From assembly GCF_008932435.1 (NCBI RefSeq), contig NZ_WBWE01000008.1:1-64000 (forward strand): a DNA stretch of 64,000 nt, in the 5' to 3' direction. Below are positions 10,442 to 18,354 of this stretch, piece by piece. The stretch is from Brucella pseudintermedia (GTDB lineage Bacteria; Pseudomonadota; Alphaproteobacteria; Rhizobiales; Rhizobiaceae). The position numbers and the translations under genes are program-made. Position 1 is the first letter of the stretch; each line of letters begins with the position of its first letter. The notes below the pieces were generated by a model. The model was not told the DNA's origin and searched no databases. It saw nothing but the letters and a program-made list of their open reading frames with translations.

Positions 10442-11836
10442 ATGGAAACTGCGAACGTCATGAGCGAACGACCGGATCCATTCGTGCCGCCTGCACCGCG
10501 TCCCCGCGAAAAGCCGGTCGGTCGTTTCGAGATGATGCGGGTTGTCTACAGGAACCCGCTCGAGCTTTGGGGCGAGCCTTCCTATAACGAGCGCTGGATT
10601 TCCGTCAGCTGGTTCGGCATGAAAACCATCATTGCCAACGATCCGGGGCTGATCCGCCATGTGCTGGTCGACAATGCCGCCAATTATCCCATGTCCGCCA
10701 TTCGCCAGAGGGTGTTGCGTCCGTTATTGCGCGACGGCCTGCTGACGGCTGAAGGTCCGGTGTGGAAGCGGTCGCGAAAGGCCATGGCTCCGGTTTTCAC
10801 GCCGCGCCATATCGGCGGTTTTGCCGAAACCATGCGCGACCGGTCGCTTCGCTTCGCCGAGCGATACAAGACCCCCGGCACGATCACCGATGTTGCTCAT
10901 GACATGACGCTCCTGACCTACGATATTCTCGCCGAAACCTTGTTTTCGGGCGAGATCGCGGGCGATCCAAACGATTTTGCCCATCAGATCGACAGGCTGT
11001 TCGAAACCATGGGCCGGGTCGATCCGTTCGATCTTCTGGGACTGCCCGACTGGTTTCCGCGCTTCACGCGCCTGCGTGGACAGCAATCGCTCGGTTTCTT
11101 CCGCGAACTGGTTTCAAACACCATCGCGCTGCGCAAAGCCCGCATGGACAAGGGTGAAGACGTGCCGAGCGACTTCCTCACCCTGCTTTTGCGCGCCGAA
11201 GGGCCGGACGGCCTGAGCCGCTCCGAGATCGAGGACAACATCATCACCTTCATCGGCGCGGGGCATGAGACAACCGCCCGCGCCCTTGGCTGGACGCTCT
11301 ATCTGCTTGCCAAGGCGCCGCGCGAGCGGGAACGTATCGAAACGGAAATCGACGGCTTTTTTGCACGGGGCGGGCGCGATCTGCCGCCGCAGGACTGGCT
11401 GGCCTCGCTGCCTTTCACGCGTGCAGCCTTCGAGGAGGCGATGCGACTTTATCCGCCCGCTCCCTCAATCAATCGGGAGGCTGCGACCGACGATACATAT
11501 GACGATCTGAAAATCCCGAAGGGTGCGACCGTGCTGGTCATGCCGTGGGTCATTCATCGCCACAGGCTATACTGGGATCAGCCGGATGCTTTCATGCCGG
11601 AACGCTTCTGGCCCAAAAACCGGGACAAGCTCGACCGCTTTCAATATCTGCCCTTCGGTGCGGGACCGCGCGTCTGCATCGGCGCAAGCTTCGCCTTGCA
11701 GGAGGCGGTCATTGCGCTGGCAATCTTGCTGGATGGCCGTCGTTTCGAGGTGCTGGAAACGACCAGACCGTGGCCGGTGCAGAAGCTCACCACCCAGCCG
11801 CAAGGCGGTCTGCCGATGAAGGTTTTGAAGCGCTGA
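10442..11836 (+). CDS. Cytochrome P450
   Basis: A 464-residue soluble cytochrome P450 monooxygenase. Visible landmarks are the I-helix oxygen-activation motif GAGHETTA, the K-helix ExxR in EEAMRLYPPAP, the PERF meander, and the heme loop FGAGPRVCIG with the axial Cys near residue 412. There is no N-terminal membrane anchor and no fused reductase. No ferredoxin or ferredoxin reductase gene lies nearby, so electrons must come from elsewhere. The ATG at 10442 has AAAGGAA about 8 bases upstream; a TTG directly before it is a less likely start. It sits alone between divergent gyrB and convergent fghA. The substrate cannot be predicted; a fatty acid or xenobiotic is a guess. Confidence 0.93.
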   Translation: METANVMSERPDPFVPPAPRPREKPVGRFEMMRVVYRNPLELWGEPSYNERWISVSWFGMKTIIANDPGLIRHVLVDNAANYPMSAIRQRVLRPLLRDGLLTAEGPVWKRSRKAMAPVFTPRHIGGFAETMRDRSLRFAERYKTPGTITDVAHDMTLLTYDILAETLFSGEIAGDPNDFAHQIDRLFETMGRVDPFDLLGLPDWFPRFTRLRGQQSLGFFRELVSNTIALRKARMDKGEDVPSDFLTLLLRAEGPDGLSRSEIEDNIITFIGAGHETTARALGWTLYLLAKAPRERERIETEIDGFFARGGRDLPPQDWLASLPFTRAAFEEAMRLYPPAPSINREAATDDTYDDLKIPKGATVLVMPWVIHRHRLYWDQPDAFMPERFWPKNRDKLDRFQYLPFGAGPRVCIGASFALQEAVIALAILLDGRRFEVLETTRPWPVQKLTTQPQGGLPMKVLKR

Positions 11837-12673
11837 TCAGCGCTTGAGGCGCTCCGCATGCCAGCGCAGATGGTCGCCCATGAAGGTCGAGATGAAGAAA
11901 TAGGAATGGTCATAACCGTCGCGCATATGGAGCGTGAGCGGAATGCCAGCCTTCTTGCAGGCGTCTTCCAGAAGCCATGGGCGCAGGCCTTCATCGAGAA
12001 AGCCGTCAGCAGTGCCCTGATCGACCAGAAATTCCGGGAACCGGTAGCCGTCCTCGATCAGGAGCGTGGCATCATAGGCGCGCCATGCGCGCTCTTCAGG
12101 CCCGAGATATTTTTCGAGCGCTGGTCTGGACCAGCCAGCCGTCGACGGCTGCACGATGGGAGCGAAAGCCGAGGCTGATTTGAAGCGGTCCGGGTTTTTA
12201 AGCGCGATGGTCAGCGCGCCGTGCCCGCCCATGGAATGGCCTGTGATAGCCTGACGCGACATGTCGAGCGGAAAGTTCTGCGCAACCAGATCAGTCAGCT
12301 CTTCCGTGAAGTAGCTATACATCCGATAGTTCTTGGCAAAGGGGTCCTGCGTCGCATCGACGTAAAAACCGGCTCCCTTGCCAAACTGCCAGTTGTCCGG
12401 TTCATCGGGGATGTCGTCCCCGCGCGGGCTTGTATCGGGGCAAATAACGGCAATTCCCAATTCTGCGGCCATTTGCCGATATTCACCCTTGTCCATCACA
12501 TTCTGATGTGTACATGTGAGGCCCGACAGATACCACAGGACAGGCACCGGCCCATCCTTGGCCTGTGGCGGCAGGAAGACGGCAAAGGTCATGTCGCACT
12601 GGTTCGCCGCGCTCTTGTGACGATAAACGCCCTGCGTTCCATCAAAGCTCTTTGCGGTTGAAATGGTTTCCAT
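11837..12673 (-). CDS. fghA: S-formylglutathione hydrolase
   Basis: A 278-residue esterase-fold enzyme that hydrolyses S-formylglutathione to formate and glutathione, the last step of glutathione-dependent formaldehyde removal. The nucleophile elbow GHSMGG puts the catalytic Ser near residue 147; the acid is probably in VDQGTADGF and the base is the His of YDHSYFF near the C-terminus. It is the last gene of the frmR operon, 20 bases after the DUF1345 gene. Start chosen at ATG 12673; a TTG immediately upstream is possible. Confidence 0.95.
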   Translation of the reverse strand: METISTAKSFDGTQGVYRHKSAANQCDMTFAVFLPPQAKDGPVPVLWYLSGLTCTHQNVMDKGEYRQMAAELGIAVICPDTSPRGDDIPDEPDNWQFGKGAGFYVDATQDPFAKNYRMYSYFTEELTDLVAQNFPLDMSRQAITGHSMGGHGALTIALKNPDRFKSASAFAPIVQPSTAGWSRPALEKYLGPEERAWRAYDATLLIEDGYRFPEFLVDQGTADGFLDEGLRPWLLEDACKKAGIPLTLHMRDGYDHSYFFISTFMGDHLRWHAERLKR

Positions 12674-12693
12674 CAAGAAATTCCCGGTTTTAT

Positions 12694-13350
12694 TCAGCTT
12701 CCGAGCGCAACCGCGACATTGACGGAAGCGGCGACCAGCACGGTGTTGAAGAAGAAGGACACGATGCTGTGCAGCAGCGTGATCTTGCGCATGTCAGGCG
12801 TTGTCACGCCGGTGTCGGAGGTTTGCGCCGTCATGCCGATGACATAGGCGAAATAGGCAAAATCCCAGCCCGAAGGTTCCGGCGTGCCGGGAAACTCGAA
12901 GCCACCGCGACGGCGGCTGGCATGGCTGCTGTCGTCGCCGGCAGGTTGGCCTGGTTGCCAGTAAGCATGTGCATAATGCAGCGCAGCCATCATGTGAATG
13001 GTAAACCATCCGAGCGGCACCGATGCCAGCGTCATCACCAGTGCGAAGGCATCAGCCTGCGGTTGCCGGTTGATCAGGATAAATAGCGAGACGACCGCCA
13101 CAAGCACCGCTGCGAAGGTTACGAGAAAAATGATCCAGACGGGTTCATCGGCGCTTGCGGCGTGTTTTTTCAGGTGCGCTACGGTAAGCTTGGGCAACGC
13201 AAAGAGCGTCAGCGCGAGATAGAGCACGAAGAAGCAGTTGGCTCCGATGACGGGAGCGAGTTCCCTGTCGACAAGCCACGCAATGACGAAAGCTGCAACG
13301 CCGCCAAGAGCGCCGAGATAGAACGACATATGGCGGCGCAGCAAAAACAT
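12694..13350 (-). CDS. DUF1345 family membrane protein
   Basis: A 218-residue integral membrane protein of the DUF1345 family, function unknown. I see about five hydrophobic segments: two near the N-terminus, two in the middle (IIFLVTFAAVLVAVVSLFIL and the next) and one at the C-terminus. The family-like stretch DFAYFAYVIGMTAQTSDTGV precedes the last segment. Its start codon overlaps the stop of the upstream acetyltransferase by one base (TGATG), so the two are translationally coupled inside the formaldehyde operon. That placement suggests, but does not prove, a role linked to aldehyde stress. Confidence 0.8.
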   Translation of the reverse strand: MFLLRRHMSFYLGALGGVAAFVIAWLVDRELAPVIGANCFFVLYLALTLFALPKLTVAHLKKHAASADEPVWIIFLVTFAAVLVAVVSLFILINRQPQADAFALVMTLASVPLGWFTIHMMAALHYAHAYWQPGQPAGDDSSHASRRRGGFEFPGTPEPSGWDFAYFAYVIGMTAQTSDTGVTTPDMRKITLLHSIVSFFFNTVLVAASVNVAVALGS

Positions 13351-13823
13351 CAGGCAATGGTTTCCCTTGGTTCCAATCGCATATCGACATGCGGAATGCC
13401 GTCTTCGAGATATTCGTCGGAAATCGCCTCGAAGCCGAACGAGCCATAGAATTTCTGCAAATGGCTTTGTCCGCCTAGTTCGATGGCCGTAACGGGAAAG
13501 CGGGCCTGCGCAAATTCGATGGCCTCTGTCATCAGACGCTGGCCGAGCTTGTAGCCGCGATAATCCGGCGCCACAACGACGCGCCCGATTTTCACCGGCT
13601 TCCCATCCTGTTCCGGCGGCAGAACCCGCAGCGATGCTGCAAGCTCTTCCCCGTCGAGAATGCGCAGGTGAAAAGCCTCGAAATCTTTGCCGTCAATCTC
13701 CGGATAGGGACATTTCTGCTCGACCACGAAGACGTCCACGCGCAGTTTCAGCATCGCATAAAGCGCGCGCGGGGTCAGATTGTCGATTTCATCCCACCGG
13801 GAGACGAGAAGCTTTTCAGCCAT
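13350..13823 (-). CDS. ElaA-like GNAT acetyltransferase
   Basis: A 157-residue GNAT-fold N-acetyltransferase resembling E. coli ElaA. The acetyl-CoA loop is visible as VAPDYRGYKLGQRLM, preceded by the beta-strand GRVVV and followed by FYGSFGFEAISDEYLEDGIPHVDM, the ElaA-type ending. It overlaps its neighbours by one base at both ends (TGATG junctions with the formaldehyde dehydrogenase gene upstream and DUF1345 downstream), so it is made with the formaldehyde pathway enzymes. Its acceptor substrate is unknown. Confidence 0.85.
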   Translation of the reverse strand: MAEKLLVSRWDEIDNLTPRALYAMLKLRVDVFVVEQKCPYPEIDGKDFEAFHLRILDGEELAASLRVLPPEQDGKPVKIGRVVVAPDYRGYKLGQRLMTEAIEFAQARFPVTAIELGGQSHLQKFYGSFGFEAISDEYLEDGIPHVDMRLEPRETIA

Positions 13824-14935
13824 CAGTAAACAACCACCGAACGGATGGACTTGCCTTCATGCATGAGGTCGAATGCAGTATTGATTTCATCAAGCGGCAT
13901 GGTGTGGGTGATAAGATCATCGATATTGATCTTGCCCTCCATGTACCAGTCCACGATCTTCGGCACGTCGGTGCGACCGCGCGCTCCGCCAAAGGCAGTT
14001 CCTTTCCAGACGCGGCCAGTAACCAGCTGGAACGGACGCGTGGCGATTTCCTTGCCGGCTTCCGCAACGCCAATGATGATTGATTCGCCCCATCCGCGAT
14101 GGCAGCATTCCAGCGCCTGCCGCATGACATCGGTATTGCCGGTGGCATCGAAGGAATAGTCCGCGCCGCCGTCGGTCAGGTCCTGAATGGCCTGCACCAC
14201 CTTGTCATTGCCGATCTCGCGCGGGTTGATGAAGTCGGTCATGCCGAACTTTTTCGCCATTTCGACCTTGGCCGGATTGATGTCCACGCCGATGATCTTG
14301 TCCGCGCCCACCATGCGGGCACCCTGAATGACATTGAGGCCGATGCCGCCGAGACCGAACACCACGACATTTGAGCCCGGACGAACCTTTGCCGTATAAA
14401 TCACCGCGCCAATGCCGGTGGTGACGCCGCAGCCGATATAGCAGATCTTGTCGAAAGGCGCGTCTTCGCGCACTTTCGCCACCGCGATTTCCGGCAGAAC
14501 CGTGAAGTTGGAGAAGGTCGAGCAGCCCATATAGTGGAAGACTTCGCCGCCATCGCAGGAAAAGCGCGTGGTGCGGTCGGGCATCAGGCCCTGGCCTTGT
14601 GTGGCGCGGATCGAGGTGCAGAGGTTCGAGCGCTGCGACAGGCAGGTTTTGCACTGGCGGCATTCCGGCGTGTAGAGCGGAATGACATGATCGCCCGGTT
14701 TGACTGAGGTCACGCCTGCGCCCACTTCGCGCACGATGCCCGCCCCTTCATGACCAAGAATGGCCGGGAATTTTCCTTCCGAATCGAGGCCCGACAGCGT
14801 GTAGGCATCGGTATGGCAAACGCCTGTCGCCATGATTTCGACCAGTACTTCGCCAGCCTTCGGACCGCCGATCTCGACGGTTTCGATGGTGAGCGGCTTC
14901 TTTGCTTCCCAGGCGACGGCTGCGCGTGACTTCAT
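13823..14935 (-). CDS. adhC: S-(hydroxymethyl)glutathione dehydrogenase (class III alcohol dehydrogenase)
   Basis: A 370-residue zinc-dependent, NAD-linked class III alcohol dehydrogenase. It oxidises S-hydroxymethylglutathione, the adduct of formaldehyde and glutathione, to S-formylglutathione, the FghA substrate. Catalytic zinc ligands are in GVCHTDAY and GHEGAG; the structural zinc site is the four-Cys cluster [15 protein letters not shown]; the NAD-binding fold shows [12 protein letters not shown]. Length matches the class III family (about 370). It lies 34 bases downstream of frmR in the same operon. Also written frmA or gsh-fdh. Confidence 0.96.
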   Translation of the reverse strand: MKSRAAVAWEAKKPLTIETVEIGGPKAGEVLVEIMATGVCHTDAYTLSGLDSEGKFPAILGHEGAGIVREVGAGVTSVKPGDHVIPLYTPECRQCKTCLSQRSNLCTSIRATQGQGLMPDRTTRFSCDGGEVFHYMGCSTFSNFTVLPEIAVAKVREDAPFDKICYIGCGVTTGIGAVIYTAKVRPGSNVVVFGLGGIGLNVIQGARMVGADKIIGVDINPAKVEMAKKFGMTDFINPREIGNDKVVQAIQDLTDGGADYSFDATGNTDVMRQALECCHRGWGESIIIGVAEAGKEIATRPFQLVTGRVWKGTAFGGARGRTDVPKIVDWYMEGKINIDDLITHTMPLDEINTAFDLMHEGKSIRSVVVY

Positions 14936-14969
14936 GGCGATGTTTCCCTTCCAGTTGTGTGTTGCGCGC

Positions 14970-15257
14970 CTATTTCAGATAGGTGCGCAAAATCCGCATG
15001 ATTTCGTCAATTTGCGTATCGGAGTCCGCCTTGGCTTCCTGACCGCCTCTGGCTTCCTGCGCAAACGTCTCGCGGAAATGACTTTCCAGCACTTCCGCCA
15101 TCAGCCCGTTGGCCGCGCCTCGCAACGCCGCGATCTGCTGCAGCAGTGCCGCGCATTCCGTGCCAGCCTCCACCGCGCGCTCCAGCGCTTCGGCCTGACC
15201 GCGAATGCGGCGCAGGCGCGTCAGGGCGCGCTTCTTGTCTTCCGGCGAATGTGGCAT
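14970..15257 (-). CDS. frmR: FrmR formaldehyde-sensing repressor (CsoR/RcnR fold)
   Basis: A 95-residue all-alpha repressor of the CsoR/RcnR/FrmR family. Starting at ATG 15257, with GGGAG upstream, gives the exact FrmR-type N-terminus MPHSPEDKK. Pro2 and Cys35 (GTECAALL), the pair known in E. coli FrmR to be crosslinked by formaldehyde, are both present, as is His60. The characteristic [15 protein letters not shown] helix follows. A metal sensor role (RcnR or CsoR) is less likely given Pro2 and the neighbouring formaldehyde genes. It heads the operon frmR-adhC-GNAT-DUF1345-fghA and should repress it through the operator just upstream. Confidence 0.94.
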   Translation of the reverse strand: MPHSPEDKKRALTRLRRIRGQAEALERAVEAGTECAALLQQIAALRGAANGLMAEVLESHFRETFAQEARGGQEAKADSDTQIDEIMRILRTYLK

Positions 15258-15267
15258 GGAATCTCCC

Positions 15268-15282
15268 GATTTCAATGAAATC
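15268..15282. promoter_or_regulatory. Second palindrome between frmR promoter and start codon
   Basis: GATTTCA-A-TGAAATC is a perfect 15-base palindrome lying between the predicted -10 element and the frmR ribosome binding site. It differs from the G-tract operator and could bind a second regulator or form a small mRNA hairpin. Function unknown. Confidence 0.45.
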
Positions 15283-15307
15283 TATATACTCCGGGGGAGT
15301 ACGTCAA
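15279..15307 (-). promoter_or_regulatory. Promoter of the frmR formaldehyde operon
   Basis: On the minus strand TTGACG (-35; 15302-15307) and TAGATT (-10; 15279-15284) are spaced by 17 bases. The spacer holds the FrmR-type operator, so repressor binding would block RNA polymerase. The -35 overlaps the stop codon of the neighbouring acetyltransferase gene. Confidence 0.65.
15287..15301. promoter_or_regulatory. FrmR/RcnR-type operator
   Basis: TACTCC-GGG-GGAGTA is a perfect inverted repeat with a central G-tract, matching the TACT-G-tract-AGTA pattern known for the CsoR/RcnR/FrmR family. It sits 30 bases upstream of the frmR start, within the -35/-10 spacer. The sequence match is direct; binding by this FrmR is inferred. 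Confidence 0.78.
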
Positions 15308-15747
15308 TCGCCGAACGCCAGCCGCAGGTGCAGAAGTGGATAGGGGCGTCCCTGGTCGTCTGTTTCCGAACGTCCGGTTTCGATAAATCCCATATGCCGG
15401 TAAAAGCCGACGCCTTGCAGGTTCTGCTCGTTTACATCGACGGTGAGAGGACTGCCGACAGCCTTTGCATGGGCTATCATCAGTTTGCCAATGCCTTTGC
15501 CGCGCTGGTCGGGGGCGATGAACAGGCTGTCGATATGATGATCGCTCATGCCCATGAAGCCGACCGCCTTGCCGGCGTCTTCAATAAGCCAGACTTCGAC
15601 ATTGGGCAGATATTGCTCGGCCACCAGCTTTTCGATTTCCAGAAAATCGTTGCGGCTGAGGAAATCATGCGTGGCGAGAACGCTGGCGCGCCAGATTTCG
15701 GTCAGAGCGGGCGCATCCGCCTTGCTCGATTTTCGAATATGGATCAT
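15304..15747 (-). CDS. GNAT family N-acetyltransferase
   Basis: A 147-residue acetyltransferase. The acetyl-CoA loop appears as IAPDQRGKGIGKLMI, followed by VNEQNLQGVGFYRHMGFIETGR, the usual last motif of the fold; the ending HLRLAF fits small YjgM-like or PhnO-like GNAT proteins. The frame extends upstream to 15999, but the ATG at 15747 has AAGGAG at ideal spacing, so I use it. It is divergent from hrpB, and its end overlaps the frmR promoter. The substrate is unknown. Confidence 0.87.
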   Translation of the reverse strand: MIHIRKSSKADAPALTEIWRASVLATHDFLSRNDFLEIEKLVAEQYLPNVEVWLIEDAGKAVGFMGMSDHHIDSLFIAPDQRGKGIGKLMIAHAKAVGSPLTVDVNEQNLQGVGFYRHMGFIETGRSETDDQGRPYPLLHLRLAFGD

Positions 15748-15803
15748 GTGCGCTCCTTGTGTGATAAGCACCAAAGCGAAGGCCTTATCTGACGGAAACT
15801 GCT

Positions 15804-18260
15804 TTGACGAGCCTGCCCGATCTTCCTGTGACACGAATTCTGCCTCGGCTGGACGAGGCATTGACGCATCATGCGAGCGCAGTCCTCGTCGCCCCGCCCG
15901 GTGCAGGCAAGACGACACTGGTGCCGATCCATCTACTGAATGCCTCATGGCGCAAGGACGGTATGATCGTGCTGCTTGAGCCCCGCCGTCTGGCGGCACG
16001 CGCTGCCGCCCGCCGCATGGCGCAGCTTCTGGGCGAGGAGCCGGGTGAAACCGTCGGCTACCGGATGCGCCTTGAAAGCAAGGTGTCAGGGAAAACTCGA
16101 ATCCTCGTCGTCACCGAGGGCGTTTTTGCACGCATGATCCTCGACGATCCAGATTTGAAGGGCGTTGCCGCAGTTCTGTTTGATGAATTTCACGAACGCA
16201 GCCTCGATGCGGATTTTGGTCTGGCGCTGGCGCTCGATGTGCAGGCTGCATTGCGTGACGATCTCAAGATACTCGTCATGTCGGCAACGCTTGATGGCGC
16301 TCGTGTGGCATCGCTACTCGGTGATGCACCGGTGATCGAAAGCGAGGGACGCGCTTTTCCTGCCGATATCCGCTATCGCGACCGCAAGGCCGATGAACGG
16401 ATTGAGGATGCGATGGCGCGGGCGATCCGCGACGCATTGGCGGACGAAACGGGCAGCATTCTGGCTTTCCTGCCGGGGCAGGGCGAGATTGAACGCATAG
16501 CGCGGCTTCTTGAAGGTCGTCTGCCGCCGAATGTGCTGCTCGCCCCGCTCTATGGCGCGATGGAAGGTCGCGATCAGGATGCGGCGATCAAGCCTGCACC
16601 GGCGGGTCATCGCAAGGTCGTTCTGGCGACCTCGATTGCCGAAACCTCCATCACGATTGACGGTGTGCGCGTGGTCATCGATAGCGGCCTTGCCCGCCTG
16701 CCGAAATATGAACCCGCTACGGGCCTGACCCGCCTTGAAACCGTGCGGACCTCGCGCGCGAGTGCCGATCAGCGGGCGGGGCGTGCCGGTCGTACCGAGC
16801 CGGGCGTTGCCATTCGCCTCTGGCATCAGGGGCAAACGGCATCGCTTCCCGCTTTCTCGCCCCCGGAAATTCTGGAAGCCGATCTTTCCGGTCTCGTGCT
16901 TGACGCTGCCGCGTGGGGTGTGACTGATCCAGCAACCTTGTCGCTGCTCGACAAGCCGCCATTGCCTGCTCTCAAAGAGGCCAAGGCACTGCTTAGCCGG
17001 CTTGGTGCGCTTGATGATGCTGGACGCTTGACCGCAGATGGGGAGGCTATGCGCTCGCTTGCCCTGCCTGCACGCCTTGCGCATATGGTGGCGGAAGCTG
17101 GTAAACGCGGCGAGGCCCTGCGGGCGGCAGAGCTTGCTGTTCTTCTGACCGAGCGCGGTCTTGGCGGCAATGAGACCGATCTCGATACCCGCATGGCGCG
17201 GTTCCGCAATGATCGTTCTGATCGTGCCCAGCGTGCCAAAGGTTTGGCGAAACGGTTGGCTGCAAATGTGCCCAACAAAGGCGAACCAGCCGGTTCAGGC
17301 GTTGGCCGTATGCTGATGGACGCCTATCCAGACCGTATCGCCAAAGCGCGTGGGGCAACGGGACAATTCCTGCTCGCCAACGGGCGCGGCGGCGAGGTCG
17401 ATCCTGCCATCAGTTTGAGCCGCGCATCGTGGCTGGTGGTTGCCGATATGACGGGCAAGGCGGGACGGGCGCGTATTCTTTCTGCTGCGGAAGTCAGCGA
17501 AACAGAAATCCGCGCTGCCTTGGGCGACAAAATCGAGAGTGGACGACAAGTTGTCTATGACCCGGAAAAGAACGCCCTGCGGACGCGCGAAGCCGTGCGT
17601 ATCGGCGCTATCGCTCTCTCTGAAAAGCCGCTCGCCGCTCCTTCGGGAAGCGCTGCCGACGAAGGCGTGATTGCCGCCGTGCGTGAACACGGTCTTGATA
17701 TTCTGCCTTGGGGCAAGGAGACGGACATCCTGCGCCGACGGCTTGGCTGGCTTCATCGCGGCCTGGGCGATCCCTGGCCGTCGATGGATGACGAAGCGCT
17801 TCTGGAAAGGCTTGAGGACTGGCTGCTGCCCTTCCTGACGGGGGAAGCCCAGCTCGACCGCATTCCAGCGCATGTGCTGAAAAACGGCCTGTTGAGCCTT
17901 GTGCCGTTCGACCTCCAGCGCAGTGTCGACCAGCTTGCACCGACACATTTCGAAGTGCCGACCGGATCGAATATTCCGATCCGTTACGATGCGGAGGAGC
18001 CGGTTATCGCGGTGCGTGTGCAGGAACTGTTCGGCCTCGGCATGCATCCGGCCATCGCCAATGGCAAGGTGCCGCTCTTGCTGGAGCTTCTTTCTCCGGC
18101 CCACCGTCCGATCCAGATAACCCGCGATCTTCCCGGCTTCTGGAAAGGCTCATGGGCGGATGTGCGTTCCGATATGCGCGGCCGTTATCCGAAGCACGTC
18201 TGGCCGGAAGACCCCGCCAACGCTGAAGCAACGCGCCGCGCCAAGCCGCGTGGTACCTAG
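15804..18260 (+). CDS. hrpB: ATP-dependent helicase HrpB
   Basis: An 818-residue DExH-box helicase of the HrpB family, whose cellular role is poorly defined. Motifs in order: Walker A APPGAGKTT (about 31-39), the DEFH box in FDEFHERSLDADFG, SATL, and QRAGRAGRTEPG, then the HA2-like region and the HrpB-specific C-terminal domain ending QITRDLPGFWKGSWADVRSDMRGRYPKHVWPEDP in pieces recognisable from the family. The start is TTG (TTGACGAGCCTG), preceded by a weak CGGAAA; this is the least certain part of the call. Length agrees with E. coli HrpB (about 810-820). Confidence 0.95.
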   Translation: MTSLPDLPVTRILPRLDEALTHHASAVLVAPPGAGKTTLVPIHLLNASWRKDGMIVLLEPRRLAARAAARRMAQLLGEEPGETVGYRMRLESKVSGKTRILVVTEGVFARMILDDPDLKGVAAVLFDEFHERSLDADFGLALALDVQAALRDDLKILVMSATLDGARVASLLGDAPVIESEGRAFPADIRYRDRKADERIEDAMARAIRDALADETGSILAFLPGQGEIERIARLLEGRLPPNVLLAPLYGAMEGRDQDAAIKPAPAGHRKVVLATSIAETSITIDGVRVVIDSGLARLPKYEPATGLTRLETVRTSRASADQRAGRAGRTEPGVAIRLWHQGQTASLPAFSPPEILEADLSGLVLDAAAWGVTDPATLSLLDKPPLPALKEAKALLSRLGALDDAGRLTADGEAMRSLALPARLAHMVAEAGKRGEALRAAELAVLLTERGLGGNETDLDTRMARFRNDRSDRAQRAKGLAKRLAANVPNKGEPAGSGVGRMLMDAYPDRIAKARGATGQFLLANGRGGEVDPAISLSRASWLVVADMTGKAGRARILSAAEVSETEIRAALGDKIESGRQVVYDPEKNALRTREAVRIGAIALSEKPLAAPSGSAADEGVIAAVREHGLDILPWGKETDILRRRLGWLHRGLGDPWPSMDDEALLERLEDWLLPFLTGEAQLDRIPAHVLKNGLLSLVPFDLQRSVDQLAPTHFEVPTGSNIPIRYDAEEPVIAVRVQELFGLGMHPAIANGKVPLLLELLSPAHRPIQITRDLPGFWKGSWADVRSDMRGRYPKHVWPEDPANAEATRRAKPRGT

Positions 18261-18354
18261 GGTCCGGACCTAATCCCGGCCTGCGACCGGATAACGCAGT
18301 TTCGCTTGCTTTCTGGTCCGGGCTTGCCTCATAAGGGCCTGACGAGGGACGTCA

